From: an uncultured Pseudomonadales bacterium
Lineage (GTDB): Bacteria > Pseudomonadota > Gammaproteobacteria > Pseudomonadales > Cellvibrionaceae
DNA length: 64,000 nucleotides
Direction: 5' to 3'
Assembly: GCA_947488935.1 (NCBI GenBank)
Contig: CANLBN010000007.1
Location: 1 to 64,000 of the forward strand
The notes under the pieces: model-generated
The model's database searches: none
What the model was told of the DNA's origin: nothing
Seen by the model: the letters and a program-made list of their open reading frames with translations, nothing else
Part shown: piece by piece, positions 52,165-61,208 of the stretch
Position numbering within the stretch: position 1 is the first letter of the stretch
How the letters are laid out: each line of letters starts with the position of its first letter
Translations under genes and position numbers: made by a program

Positions 52165-53514
52165 GTGAAAACCGTAACACAGATAACTCAAGAAGAAGCC
52201 GCTACAAAAGTGAAAACTGGCGATGTGTTAATTGTTGGTGGTTTTGGTATGACGGGAAACCCCGTGCATTTACTTCATGCTATAGCTGAAACAGAGGTAA
52301 AAGAACTCACTTATATTGGCAATAACGTGGGTGAAGCAGGCTTAGGCGGTGGACGCCTACTCCGCAATAAGCAAATTAAAAAGGCGATTGGTTCTTACTT
52401 TACGAGTAACCGTGAAGCAGTAGCTGCTGCGCAGTCGGGTGAGATGGATACGGTATTGTTGCCGCAAGGAACTTTAGCTGAGGCAATTCGTGCTGGCGGT
52501 GCTGGTCTTGGTGGCTTTTTTACGCCTACTTCTGCAGGCACACCACTTGCTGAGGGCAAAGAAACCCGAGTTATAAATGGTAAGGATATGGTGTTTATCG
52601 AGCCTTTGCGTGGCGATGTAGCATTGATACGTGCTTGGCGAGCAGATACTGCCGGCAATCTGCAATATCGCATGACAGAAAGCAACTTTAACCATGTGGC
52701 AGCAACAGCAGCGGATGTAGTTATTGCAGAAGTAGAAGAAATTGTACCTGTTGGTGAGTTGGACCCAAGCCAAATTCATACTCCCAGTTGTTTCGTCGAC
52801 TACTTAGTTCAAGCTCATGTCACCCTTGAGGATTTAGGTTCTTCCGCTTCAGTGGCGGCCAGTGATAAAAAAGTTGATGACTCACGTGTTGCTATGGCTA
52901 AAGCCGCGTTAGCGGAATTACACAAGGGGGATATCGTGAATCTGGGTATCGGGATCCCTACTTTGGTGGCCGATTATATTAGTTCTGAAGATGGCATCAT
53001 TTTGCATACTGAAAACGGTATGCTTGGTGTTGGGCCCGCACCCGAAGAAGGAGGAGCACTCGATTACCCGGTAAATGCCGGTAAGATTCCTGTGACTGCT
53101 TTATCAGGCAGTAGCTATTTCGATAGTGCAACTTCATTTGGGATGATTCGAGGCGGTCATGTTGATGTGGCTATCATGGGTGGCTTACAAGTAGATGAGC
53201 ATGCAAACCTTGCTAACTGGGCTGTACCTGGTAAGCCTTTGCTAGGTGTTGGTGGTGCCATGGATTTAGCTTCAGGAGCAAAGAGATTAATAGTATTAAT
53301 GACTCATCTAAACAGAGATGGCTCGAGTAAAGTGACCGCAAATTGCGACTTACCGTTAACGGCTATTGGCGTGGTAGATACTTTGATAACAGATTTTGCG
53401 GTTTTTCGTTTCACCAATCAAGGCATGAAACTTACTCAGCTAATGGCTGGGGTCAGCTTGGCTGATGTTGCCCAGAACACCACCGCATCCTACACCATAG
53501 ATCTGGACAGCTGA
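52165..53514 (+). CDS. 3-oxoadipate CoA-transferase, fused A and B subunits
   Basis: 449 residues, start GTG. The N-terminal half is the A subunit (about 1-225: [16 protein letters not shown]). The C-terminal half is the B subunit (about 240-445), with the catalytic glutamate in [10 protein letters not shown]. PcaI and PcaJ are usually separate; this fused form resembles SCOT-type enzymes. It moves CoA from succinyl-CoA to 3-oxoadipate (by context), giving the substrate of the thiolase at 55305. Confidence 0.87.
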   Translation: MKTVTQITQEEAATKVKTGDVLIVGGFGMTGNPVHLLHAIAETEVKELTYIGNNVGEAGLGGGRLLRNKQIKKAIGSYFTSNREAVAAAQSGEMDTVLLPQGTLAEAIRAGGAGLGGFFTPTSAGTPLAEGKETRVINGKDMVFIEPLRGDVALIRAWRADTAGNLQYRMTESNFNHVAATAADVVIAEVEEIVPVGELDPSQIHTPSCFVDYLVQAHVTLEDLGSSASVAASDKKVDDSRVAMAKAALAELHKGDIVNLGIGIPTLVADYISSEDGIILHTENGMLGVGPAPEEGGALDYPVNAGKIPVTALSGSSYFDSATSFGMIRGGHVDVAIMGGLQVDEHANLANWAVPGKPLLGVGGAMDLASGAKRLIVLMTHLNRDGSSKVTANCDLPLTAIGVVDTLITDFAVFRFTNQGMKLTQLMAGVSLADVAQNTTASYTIDLDS

Positions 53515-53554
53515 TAATAATCTCTTACAGCAACTGTCAGAAGGGCGACCGTCA

Positions 53555-55273
53555 ATGTTTGTTAAAAATATGAGAAAGTTCAGTCTGCTAGTCACTGCTC
53601 TCGCACTCTTTATGGTTGGGTGTAGCGCTAATGCTCCACAAACTATTCAAAAACCGGAAAAACTTTCCAGCGGGCGCCCTAATATATTGTTGATCGTCGC
53701 AGATGATATGGGTTATACCGATCTCGGCATTTATGGTGGAGAAATTCGCACACCTAATATCGATGCCTTGGGACGAAGCGGTGTGTTGATGACCGATTTC
53801 TATGCTTCCATGACGTGTTCTCCCACCCGAGCTATGTTGTTGACGGGCATGGATAATCATCTGGTAGGGCTAGGCAATATGTCGGAAACCGTTGCAGATA
53901 ATCAGATTGGGTTATCCGGCTACGAAGGTTATTTAAATAACCGAGCCATGACCATCGCGGAGCTTCTGCAAGAGAGCGACTATCACACCTATATGGCAGG
54001 GAAGTGGCATTTGGGAAGTCGCCATGAACAAAGCCCGAAAGCGAGAGGTTTTGATCGTTCTTTCTCATTGCTATACGGAGCAGGAAGTCATTTTGATGAT
54101 GCTATTGGTTCCGATATACATCGCTTTAAAGGGCTGTACCGTGAAGATGGCGAGTTGATCAAAACATTGCCTGAGGATTTTTACTCTAGCCGTTTTTATA
54201 CCGATAAAATAATAAGTAATATTGATGAAAATGTTGATGACGGCAAGCCGTTTTTTGCTTACCTAGCCTATACCGCGCCTCACTGGCCGCTACAAGTTCC
54301 TGATGATTATCTCGATAAGTATCGTGGTGAATACGATGCTGGTTACGATGTAATTCGGGAGCAGCGTTTTAAAAGTATGATCGCAAAGGGCTTGATTCAT
54401 AAAGATGCAGAGATGCCGCCACGCCCAGCTTTTCTGCCACCATGGAACAAGCTGCCCGATACTGAAAAACGCAGTCACGCTCGCAATATGGAGATCTATG
54501 CGGCCATGGTGGATTATATGGATATGAGTATTGGTCGCTTGATGGACTATCTTAAGGCCAAAGGTTTGTATGAAAACACCATAGTTCTGTTTATTTCTGA
54601 TAACGGCGCTGACCCTTTTGACTTGCAACGATCACCAAAAGCGATTGCTGATCTAGCTAACAGCTTCGACCAGAGTATAGCTATGCGTGGGCGCAAAGGC
54701 TCTTTCAATTTTTATGGCCCTGAATGGGCTCATGTAAGCCAAGCACCTTTTAAGCTATTCAAGGGTACTTCCGCAGAAGGTGGTTTACGGGTTCCGGCTA
54801 TTTTATCTTGGCCTCAACAGACAAAGATTGGGAGAGTTGCCAACGCACGTATCAGCGCCACTGATGTGCTGCCGACATTTTTGGCTGCTGCCGGCGTTTC
54901 TCGTGATCCAAATTATTATTCTGCCAAAGATAAACTTGTACCCAGAGGAAAATCCATGTTGCCGTTGCTAACCCCGGGTGTTAATAAAATTCATGGTGAG
55001 CAAGATTACCTTGGTGTGGAACTCTGGGGTCGGCGTGCTTTGTATCAGGGAGATTGGAAAATAGTATACCAGTCAAAGCCATTTGGGCCGGGCTATTGGC
55101 AGTTGTTTAATCTAAAGCTAGACCCTTCTGAGCAGAAGGACCTATCCAAGGATGAGCCAGATGTATTTTCTCAATTATTAACGTCTTGGGATAAGTATGT
55201 CTCAGAAAACAATGTAGTACTACCGGAGGGGCCTTTGAAAGTTCGTCCACCTTCACAGCCAGTAACACACTAA
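53555..55273 (+). CDS. Lipoprotein arylsulfatase
   Basis: 572 residues of the type I sulfatase family. A lipoprotein signal ends at C23 (LFMVGC-SAN). Metal ligands D50 and D51 lie in LLIVADDMGYTDLG, and the C88-S-P-T-R motif is the site converted to formylglycine. Downstream motifs include GKWHLG, FISDNGADP and KGTSAEGGLRVPAI. It removes sulfate from an ester, probably in the periplasm on the outer or inner membrane. Lying within the halophenol gene set, its likeliest substrate is an aryl sulfate. A sulfatase-activating enzyme is not in the window. Confidence 0.9.
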   Translation: MFVKNMRKFSLLVTALALFMVGCSANAPQTIQKPEKLSSGRPNILLIVADDMGYTDLGIYGGEIRTPNIDALGRSGVLMTDFYASMTCSPTRAMLLTGMDNHLVGLGNMSETVADNQIGLSGYEGYLNNRAMTIAELLQESDYHTYMAGKWHLGSRHEQSPKARGFDRSFSLLYGAGSHFDDAIGSDIHRFKGLYREDGELIKTLPEDFYSSRFYTDKIISNIDENVDDGKPFFAYLAYTAPHWPLQVPDDYLDKYRGEYDAGYDVIREQRFKSMIAKGLIHKDAEMPPRPAFLPPWNKLPDTEKRSHARNMEIYAAMVDYMDMSIGRLMDYLKAKGLYENTIVLFISDNGADPFDLQRSPKAIADLANSFDQSIAMRGRKGSFNFYGPEWAHVSQAPFKLFKGTSAEGGLRVPAILSWPQQTKIGRVANARISATDVLPTFLAAAGVSRDPNYYSAKDKLVPRGKSMLPLLTPGVNKIHGEQDYLGVELWGRRALYQGDWKIVYQSKPFGPGYWQLFNLKLDPSEQKDLSKDEPDVFSQLLTSWDKYVSENNVVLPEGPLKVRPPSQPVTH

Positions 55274-55304
55274 TTATTTTAACTATTGAGAGAGCGAAAA
55301 AATT

Positions 55305-56522
55305 GTGAAACGGGTAACGAGAGATGCCTTTATATGTGATGGAGTGCGTACCGCTTTTGGACGTTATGGTGGCACATTAGCCAGTGTTAGACCGGATGAT
55401 CTGGGTGCTGTCCCTATTAGGGCTTTAATGGAGCGCAATCCTAGTGTTGCATGGGAGCATATCGACGACCTTATATACGGTAATGCTAATCAGGCAGGAG
55501 AAGATAATAGAAATGTAGGCCGTATGAGTTTACTGTTAGCGGGCCTGCCAATCACAGTATCTGGAACAACAATAAATCGACTTTGCGGTTCTGGTATGGA
55601 CGCGGTTGGCATGGCAGCGCGTTCGATCAAGTCTGGTGAGACAGAATTAATGATCGCAGGTGGCGTTGAATCCATGTCAAGAGCGCCTTTTGTCATGCCA
55701 AAAGCAGAGACTGCCTTTAGCCGAAAAAATGAAATATACGACACTACGATTGGCTGGCGTTTTGTGAACAAGTTGATGAAGGAAGGGTTTGGTGTAGACT
55801 CCATGCCTGAAACAGCAGAAAACGTAGCTGAAGACTTTGATATCAGTCGAGAAGATCAAGATACGTTTGCACTGCGCAGCCAGCAAAAAGCCAAGGCGGC
55901 TCAAGACGCTGGATATTTTGAGCAGGAAATCGTTCCAGTTTCCGTACCGCAGCGAAAAAAAGATCCGATTATCTTCGACAAAGATGAACATCCACGCCCT
56001 GAAACAACAATAGATAATCTGCAAAAATTATCGACTCCTTTTCGCAAGGGCGGGTCGGTAACTGCAGGTAACGCTTCCGGTGTTAATGATGGTGCCTGCG
56101 CCTTATTATTGGCATCTGAAACGGCTGCTAAAGAGAATGGTTTGACACCAAAAGCCCGAGTGGTTGCAACGACAACTGTGGGTTTAGAGCCACGCATTAT
56201 GGGATTTGGCCCTGCGCCCGCCACTAAAAAAGTATTGGCGAAAGCAGGGCTGTCTATTGATGATATGGACATTATTGAGTTGAACGAAGCCTTTGCATCG
56301 CAAGGGCTAGCGGTTATGCGTGACTTAGGTTTAGCCGATGATGCTCCGCATGTTAATCGCTATGGTGGAGCGATTGCATTAGGCCATCCGCTGGGTGCCA
56401 GCGGCGCTAGGCTTGTAACTACTGCTATGTATCAGCTTCATGAGACAGGGGGACGTTATGCACTATGCACTATGTGTATTGGAGTAGGGCAGGGAATCGC
56501 TATGATTATTGAGCGAGTTTAG
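55305..56522 (+). CDS. pcaF: 3-oxoadipyl-CoA thiolase
   Basis: 405 residues with the thiolase triad: C94 (NRLCGSGMDA), H361 (ALGHPLGASG) and C391 (CTMCIGVGQG). PcaF-type length and start (DAFICDGVRTAFGRYGG, then RPDDLGA) are clear. It cleaves 3-oxoadipyl-CoA to acetyl-CoA and succinyl-CoA, the last step of the pathway. The start is GTG, preceded by GAGAGAGCG. It is the last intact gene of the catabolic cluster. Confidence 0.93.
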   Translation: MKRVTRDAFICDGVRTAFGRYGGTLASVRPDDLGAVPIRALMERNPSVAWEHIDDLIYGNANQAGEDNRNVGRMSLLLAGLPITVSGTTINRLCGSGMDAVGMAARSIKSGETELMIAGGVESMSRAPFVMPKAETAFSRKNEIYDTTIGWRFVNKLMKEGFGVDSMPETAENVAEDFDISREDQDTFALRSQQKAKAAQDAGYFEQEIVPVSVPQRKKDPIIFDKDEHPRPETTIDNLQKLSTPFRKGGSVTAGNASGVNDGACALLLASETAAKENGLTPKARVVATTTVGLEPRIMGFGPAPATKKVLAKAGLSIDDMDIIELNEAFASQGLAVMRDLGLADDAPHVNRYGGAIALGHPLGASGARLVTTAMYQLHETGGRYALCTMCIGVGQGIAMIIERV

Positions 56523-56555
56523 AAATAACAAAACAACAAAATCGAACCAGTCAGT

Positions 56556-56735
56556 TTAAACGCCTCTTTTAAAATCGGGTACTGGCAACTTAAGTCATCG
56601 AGGCTTGAAGATTTATTGGCTGAGCGAGGCATTTCAGTGAGTTACGAAAGCATTCGGCGTTGGTGTATCAAGTTTGGTTCGTTGTATGCCAAACGTTTGC
56701 GTCGAAAACATAAGGGATGTGTTGAGATACGGTAG
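56556..56735 (+). pseudogene. IS6-like transposase relic
   Basis: A plus-strand frame reads LEDLLAERGISVSYESIRRW and continues CIKFGSLYAKRLRRK to a stop at 56733. This is the N-terminal helix-turn-helix region of an IS6-type transposase. The DDE catalytic part is absent, and no inverted terminal repeats were recognised. Confidence 0.7.
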
Positions 56736-56767
56736 AGAGGCACACATACTCTGTAGTTAAGTTATTG

Positions 56768-56802
56768 ACAAATAAAATATTAATTTTTAATATTTTATTT
56801 GT
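56768..56802. repeat. Perfect 16-bp inverted repeat, AT-rich
   Basis: ACAAATAAAATATTAA, a TTT loop, then the exact complement to 56802. It may be a terminator acting both ways or the end of a lost element. It stands between the transposase relic and a decayed ORF. Confidence 0.7.
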
Positions 56803-56876
56803 ACCGTTATAAATTTTTTCTCACTTATTTTTAATAGCGTTCTACATTATTTATTCAATTATGTAGAGGTTAGATA

Positions 56877-57276
56877 ATGTCTATAAACACAAATAACACA
56901 GCGTACCCAATAAGTGCTTATGATCTTACTCATATGGCTTGTAATCAATTTGAACAACTCGAAGCCCTCAGCAAAGCGTTGATTCTGAAAGTAAGCCTGC
57001 TGATGATAAACCAGTAATCAACCTTAAAGCCTTGTGTGCGGCCTTATACGAGCTACAGGAGATTAATTTCTTTATTGCTGACACTAGCCTAGCCGTCTAC
57101 TGCAACAAGAAAGTATAGTCGATAGCGATATGCTAGTGTCTCAAGGATATGGTATTCAATTAGCTGTCGTTATCGAACAGCTCTCAAATAAAGCAAGTGA
57201 ACTTTATAAAGGCATTGAAGAAGCGATTGGCATAAAAGTACGCAAAGAATACAAACTGAATTTCAAGCATATTTGA
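56877..57276 (+). pseudogene. Decayed small ORF
   Basis: An ATG at 56877 starts a frame with CNQFEQLEALSKALI that stops early. Another frame continues (ALCAALYELQEINFFIADTSLA), then ASELYKGIEEAIGIKV to a stop at 57276. The pieces look like one small helical protein broken by frameshifts. Its family is not recognised; such proteins are common on prophages or islands. Confidence 0.45.
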
Positions 57277-57318
57277 TATGCCATCAGAAGCGATTTTTAT
57301 CATAGTTTTTAGCTGCTT

Positions 57319-58155
57319 TTAACGAGAATTATAAGTAGTAGATACCTTAGTTTTTGAAATAGAGCTGTTAATCAGCGTCCCACCATGTAATGGAGCTGTT
57401 AATTTTAGCTCCATTGTAGAGTTTACTTCAGGGGAGTACTGATTAACTATGTCGTAGGTTATAGTCCCTGTTCCTGACCCTATGATATTAATACTTGAAG
57501 CCTCTAAAGCTGCATTAACTAAGGCTGAGAATCTAACATCAAAATTTGCAATGTCACCTTCTATAGAGTTCAACTTATAATCCATTTTCATATCAAAATT
57601 AGCTGCTTTTCCACCTCCAATCGGAAACGACATAGGCATTTGCACAGATGTTGTTTCACCAAGTTTGACTGTTCTTTCAGCTAGTTGATTTGAACTTCCT
57701 AGCTGTAAGAAAACAGTTTTCATTATGGACTCTAATTCACCATCAACATTTGGCCCATTCATAGAGGAATATTCTAAGTGTCCACCTGGCCAGGCTTTAC
57801 CCAAAACTGTCGCCCCTTCTAATTTCCCAGGCGGTATTCGTCTGTCTAGGCCATTAATAGACATCTGATTTCTTTGTTGATCAATATGCATATCTACCAA
57901 ATAACTACCATCAGCCTCGTTAGCTCCGGTAGTAATGATTTGAGAAATTAAGCCGCTACCTAAGACTTCCATTGGAAATTGAGCTTTTAACTCCTCTGGT
58001 AGTAGTTCCTTATTACCATCGAACTGCATACTTGTATTTGATGTTGTTTCAGTTGTAATTGTAAATTTCGAATTCGATTGATAGCCAAGTATCAACTGGA
58101 CTTGGTCTTCACCAAGGGCAGGTAAAGATAAAAGAAAGAGAAAAATATATTTCAT
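57319..58155 (-). CDS. Exported protein of unknown function
   Basis: 278 residues with a short signal peptide (KYIFLFLLSLPALG). The mature part is beta-rich with Ser/Thr/Asn-rich strands and a Gly-rich middle (MPMSFPIGGGKAA). No cysteines were seen in the mature part, and no family was recognised. It is probably periplasmic. It lies between mobile-element relics, so horizontal origin is possible. Confidence 0.7.
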   Translation of the reverse strand: MKYIFLFLLSLPALGEDQVQLILGYQSNSKFTITTETTSNTSMQFDGNKELLPEELKAQFPMEVLGSGLISQIITTGANEADGSYLVDMHIDQQRNQMSINGLDRRIPPGKLEGATVLGKAWPGGHLEYSSMNGPNVDGELESIMKTVFLQLGSSNQLAERTVKLGETTSVQMPMSFPIGGGKAANFDMKMDYKLNSIEGDIANFDVRFSALVNAALEASSINIIGSGTGTITYDIVNQYSPEVNSTMELKLTAPLHGGTLINSSISKTKVSTTYNSR

Positions 58156-58258
58156 AAATAAGGGCTATAAGATAGAAGAGTTACTATAAATATACTTCGT
58201 CGATGAAAAATAGAAAAGTATAATCTTTACGGAGGCATTCTACTTTGATTAATTACTA

Positions 58259-58420
58259 TTAGGTCGTTGCTGATTTGCGTTTGCCACCAAAACGATAATC
58301 TAACCGCCAGTACTGTTGTCCTTTAACCGTTACATACAAGTATATGCCTTTGCCGTCAGCCAGCTTGTGGGGCTTATCTTGCGGTTTTGCTTTTTTAGTC
58401 TGAAATATTTGAAGAGCCAT
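58259..58420 (-). pseudogene. Truncated tyrosine integrase (Arm domain)
   Basis: 53 codons: MALQIFQTKKAKPQDKPHKL, then DGKGIYLYVTVKGQQYWRLD and YRFGGKRKS before a stop. This is the N-terminal DUF4102 Arm domain of island or prophage integrases; the core and catalytic domains are missing. It reads away from the 3' end of tRNA-Ser, the usual place for an island integrase. Confidence 0.82.
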
Positions 58421-58479
58421 AAACACTGTTATTTTCCGGTATCTGGAGGTGTTTTATGGGGCGTCTTAGGATAGAGGAA

Positions 58480-58660
58480 TTAACTCAAATGCGTCCATGC
58501 ATTTGCCCGCTATGGGGCGCTACGCGGTTCATAATGTTCGATCTACAAGGATGTAGAGAATGTAAGTTTTGCAGGAGTAAAAACTTGCCTGCCATTATGT
58601 CGAACCCGCGAGGGTTGATGTGCATGGATGCACGAATGTCGTGAGCGCATGGACGCGCAG
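58480..58660. repeat. Palindromic intergenic repeat cluster
   Basis: It contains nested dyads: CATAATG/CATTATG, AAGTTTT/AAAACTT and GCAGG/CCTGC around a GGATGTAGAGAATG segment. It resembles the repeat at the left window edge. No gene is supported, although a 62-codon frame passes through it. Confidence 0.5.
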
Positions 58661-58740
58661 CAATGACCTCATCCCTCCAATTAGGATTAGTGCAATTAGT
58701 TAATGCTAATAAGGGTGTGGAGCTTTGGGGTTTTTAATAA

Positions 58741-58828
58741 TGGCGGAGAGAGAGGGATTCGAACCCTCGGTACCGTGAGGTACACACACTTTCCAGGCGT
58801 GCTCTTTCGGCCACTCAGACACCTCTCC
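58741..58828 (-). tRNA. tRNA-Ser (GGA)
   Basis: An 88-nt gene with encoded CCA. The acceptor stem GGAGAGG pairs with the CTCTCC end, the T-loop is GGTTCGAATCC, and a long variable arm is present as in class II tRNAs. The anticodon loop CTGGAAA gives GGA. A truncated integrase lies 320 bp past its 3' end, so this is a likely island attachment site; no second att copy was found. Confidence 0.95.
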
Positions 58829-58954
58829 GGGATTAATAATGGCCATATAGGCATTTCTGCTGACCTTATTAAGGATCGGCATTATACACAAGTTGTTTGA
58901 GCTTGCATCTGTTTTACAATACCAAGCGAATATATAGCTAAATGAGGAGTTGGT

Positions 58955-59323
58955 ATGATGGATGGTCATTTAGGTATTGTGAAAAAACCACTGTTGCTGA
59001 GTGAGTTAGGTCGATTTGCCAAAATCGATAAGGTCATTATTGATTCGCTAGAACAGGCTTTGTATAGGGTAGAGCTGGTTATTGGTGAGGATGTCTTTTA
59101 TCTATTGGAAAAGCCCAGTAAAAACTTAACACGGCGGAGTATTATTGAGATTCAACGGGTGTTTGTTGGCTGCAATGTCAAAGAGATGCTACTGCGACAT
59201 ACAAGCCCTTATGATGAGATGATTGGCCTTAGTGAAGGTAACGCCAGTAATGAGTTGCTCGTGCCTGTGGGCAATTACTTTGCAACAGAGGGTAATGCCG
59301 TTATTGATGTACGAATACATTAG
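58955..59323 (+). CDS. Conserved small protein (DUF6482-like)
   Basis: 122 residues, soluble, with a small alpha/beta fold (KVIIDSLEQALYRVELVIGEDVFYLL). It resembles gammaproteobacterial DUF6482 proteins; function unknown. GAGGAG precedes the ATG; a second ATG follows directly. Confidence 0.7.
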   Translation: MMDGHLGIVKKPLLLSELGRFAKIDKVIIDSLEQALYRVELVIGEDVFYLLEKPSKNLTRRSIIEIQRVFVGCNVKEMLLRHTSPYDEMIGLSEGNASNELLVPVGNYFATEGNAVIDVRIH

Positions 59324-59347
59324 TAATCGTCTATGCGAAAGCGCAGT

Positions 59348-60199
59348 TTAGGCAAAAGCGATTGCGCCTTTGCCAATGCCTTCAAAGGCTTTGACGGTAA
59401 AGTTATCGTCGTAAGCGCTTGCTTTGAGTGAGTTTGCAATGTGTTGTGCAATAAATTCAACGGTCGAGTCGGTATCGATTAAATAGCAATGTGTCGCTGG
59501 TAATGTCAGAGTAAAATCGCCTTGCTGTGCGCTATAGGCAAAATGATAATAGCGTTCCTCGTCTATATAACTCTCGCTCACTAAATCTTCTTGAGTGCCA
59601 ATATAAATGTCCTGCCATTGTGTACACCATGCTCGCTCTCTATTGAGGTCACGTTGCTCATTGCAGTAAATGGCAAGGGTAGAGCGATGCCCGTGAGCTA
59701 TGCGCTGACAGTTGCCATTATGCTTTTTAAGTCCGTGGCTATAGTGGTAAGAGTGATGCTCAATTGGCTCTGGCGTAAAGGTCAGTTGGATTTTATCAAT
59801 GGTATCGGGTAGTAAGCTTTGCAGTTGCTCAATGCACCAAGTGGCGACAGATTCAGGGCTGACAATATTGGCGTCTATTAGCGTAATTGCCTCATTAGGT
59901 GAGGCACAATCCAAACGATAGTTTGAGTCACCGTAGTGCCACGATAAATCGATCATATCATCGGCTTGTTTAAGGGTGAGTTGCGGAGATTGTTGGGCAA
60001 CGACTAAGCTATGGTCGATGGTGTTATCTAACCAGTTGCGTAGTGTTTTTTTGACGATACCAAAATCACAAACCATACCTTGTTGATCGAGCGCTCCTTC
60101 AAGCACAATACTTGCTAACCAAGTCTCACCCACTAGGCCTCTTTTAGGGTCTAGGTAGCTAAAATCCACATTGGTAAGATTGTCGACAAATAAGTGCAT
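59348..60199 (-). CDS. Two-domain 6-carboxytetrahydropterin synthase-like protein
   Basis: 283 residues made of two QueD/PTPS-type halves. The first (about 1-140) has VCDFGIVKKTLRNWLDNTIDHSL. The second (about 145-280) has AHGHRST and several His residues that could bind zinc. Standard QueD is about 120 residues, so this is the duplicated form seen in some marine gammaproteobacteria. QueD makes 6-carboxytetrahydropterin for queuosine synthesis; whether the duplicated form does the same is not known. Confidence 0.78.
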   Translation of the reverse strand: MHLFVDNLTNVDFSYLDPKRGLVGETWLASIVLEGALDQQGMVCDFGIVKKTLRNWLDNTIDHSLVVAQQSPQLTLKQADDMIDLSWHYGDSNYRLDCASPNEAITLIDANIVSPESVATWCIEQLQSLLPDTIDKIQLTFTPEPIEHHSYHYSHGLKKHNGNCQRIAHGHRSTLAIYCNEQRDLNRERAWCTQWQDIYIGTQEDLVSESYIDEERYYHFAYSAQQGDFTLTLPATHCYLIDTDSTVEFIAQHIANSLKASAYDDNFTVKAFEGIGKGAIAFA

Positions 60200-60289
60200 G
60201 GTAGGTGTCCTGAAATAACAGGCACTATAATATAGCAGTTGTTAAATTGTTGATACTGGATGAATGAGTATCACGATGTTATTCACCCA

Positions 60290-60883
60290 TTATGATGCTT
60301 TGTTAGCGCGATAGAGTTTAAGTACTTTACGAACGTAGTGTTGAGTCTCTTTGTAGGGTGGGATTTTATGACCGTATCGGATGACTGCATTTTCGCCTGC
60401 ATTATAAGCAGCAAGCGCAAGTGTATAGTTGTTATTAAAAAGTGTTAACAAGTAGCGCAGATAACGGCTACCGCCATCGATATTGTCTGCTGGATTGAAT
60501 GGGTCGCTTACATCAAAGCGTGCAGCTGTCGCAGGCATTAACTGCATTAAGCCTTGAGCGCCAGCTTTAGAAATTGCTCGTGGGTTATAAGCCGATTCCA
60601 CACGGATAACCGCGTGGAGTAAATCATAGGGCAATTGGTAAGTATCTGCTGCTTTGCGAATATGGCGAGATAAAGCGCGTTTATTGGCCGCTTTATGGTA
60701 ATCCTCTTTTTTGGGCTCCCAACCTCTGTGTGTTTTAACCAGTTGTGTATAGCCTTTATGTTTTGGTGTATCGGTTAGTAGGAGCCTACCCTCTGGGGTA
60801 ATGTAGCGGTATATTTCGGCGTGGCTTATTGCTGATAATGCTAATAACAGTAGCAATGAAGGTATTAAAAATAGATTTTTCAT
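60290..60883 (-). CDS. Lytic transglycosylase (SLT domain)
   Basis: 197 residues: a signal peptide (about 1-22), a DUF4124-like segment (IYRYITPEGRLLLTDTP) and an SLT domain (about 75-195). The SLT domain has the catalytic Glu in IRVESAYNP, then GAQGLMQLMPATA and LALAAYNAGENAV. It cleaves peptidoglycan glycan strands to 1,6-anhydro products in the periplasm. It is single-domain and short, typical of MltE- or Slt-like housekeeping enzymes. Confidence 0.93.
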   Translation of the reverse strand: MKNLFLIPSLLLLLALSAISHAEIYRYITPEGRLLLTDTPKHKGYTQLVKTHRGWEPKKEDYHKAANKRALSRHIRKAADTYQLPYDLLHAVIRVESAYNPRAISKAGAQGLMQLMPATAARFDVSDPFNPADNIDGGSRYLRYLLTLFNNNYTLALAAYNAGENAVIRYGHKIPPYKETQHYVRKVLKLYRANKAS

Positions 60884-61063
60884 GGTATCTCTATGAAAGC
60901 GTATGTAATGTTTGCGAGTAAAAAAGAGTTATTATTATAATTTTAGACAATATTTCCCAAGGTGTTAGGGAGTTTTAATAATTAGTTGCACTAAAGGCAT
61001 GGCTTGCCTTGAAACTTTTGTTAAAAATCTCCATAATCAGCGCCCTCTCTTTGAGAGCATTAT

Positions 61064-61178
61064 GGAGGGCTCAGTTGGTCCCCTCGCAATGATTAACTAT
61101 GAACTCCGCCAGGCCCGGAAGGGAGCAACGGTAGTAGTGACATCATGTGCCGGGGTGTGGCTGGCTGAGAACTCCACC
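61064..61178 (+). ncRNA. ffs: 4.5S signal recognition particle RNA
   Basis: A hairpin RNA whose ends pair (GGAGGGCTCAG with CTGAGAACTCC). The apical domain has the Ffh-binding core GGCCCGGAAGGGAGCAAC, followed by the opposite strand GTGCCGGGGTGTGGCTGG. It forms the particle with Ffh for membrane-protein targeting. Exact ends are estimated from the stem. Confidence 0.95.
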
Positions 61179-61208
61179 TTATTCTCCCCGTGCCTTTTAT
61201 AGTGTTAT

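Noticed and set aside
58456..58644. 62-codon cysteine-rich frame
   Set aside because: It lies within a palindromic repeat cluster and resembles repeat-derived frames.
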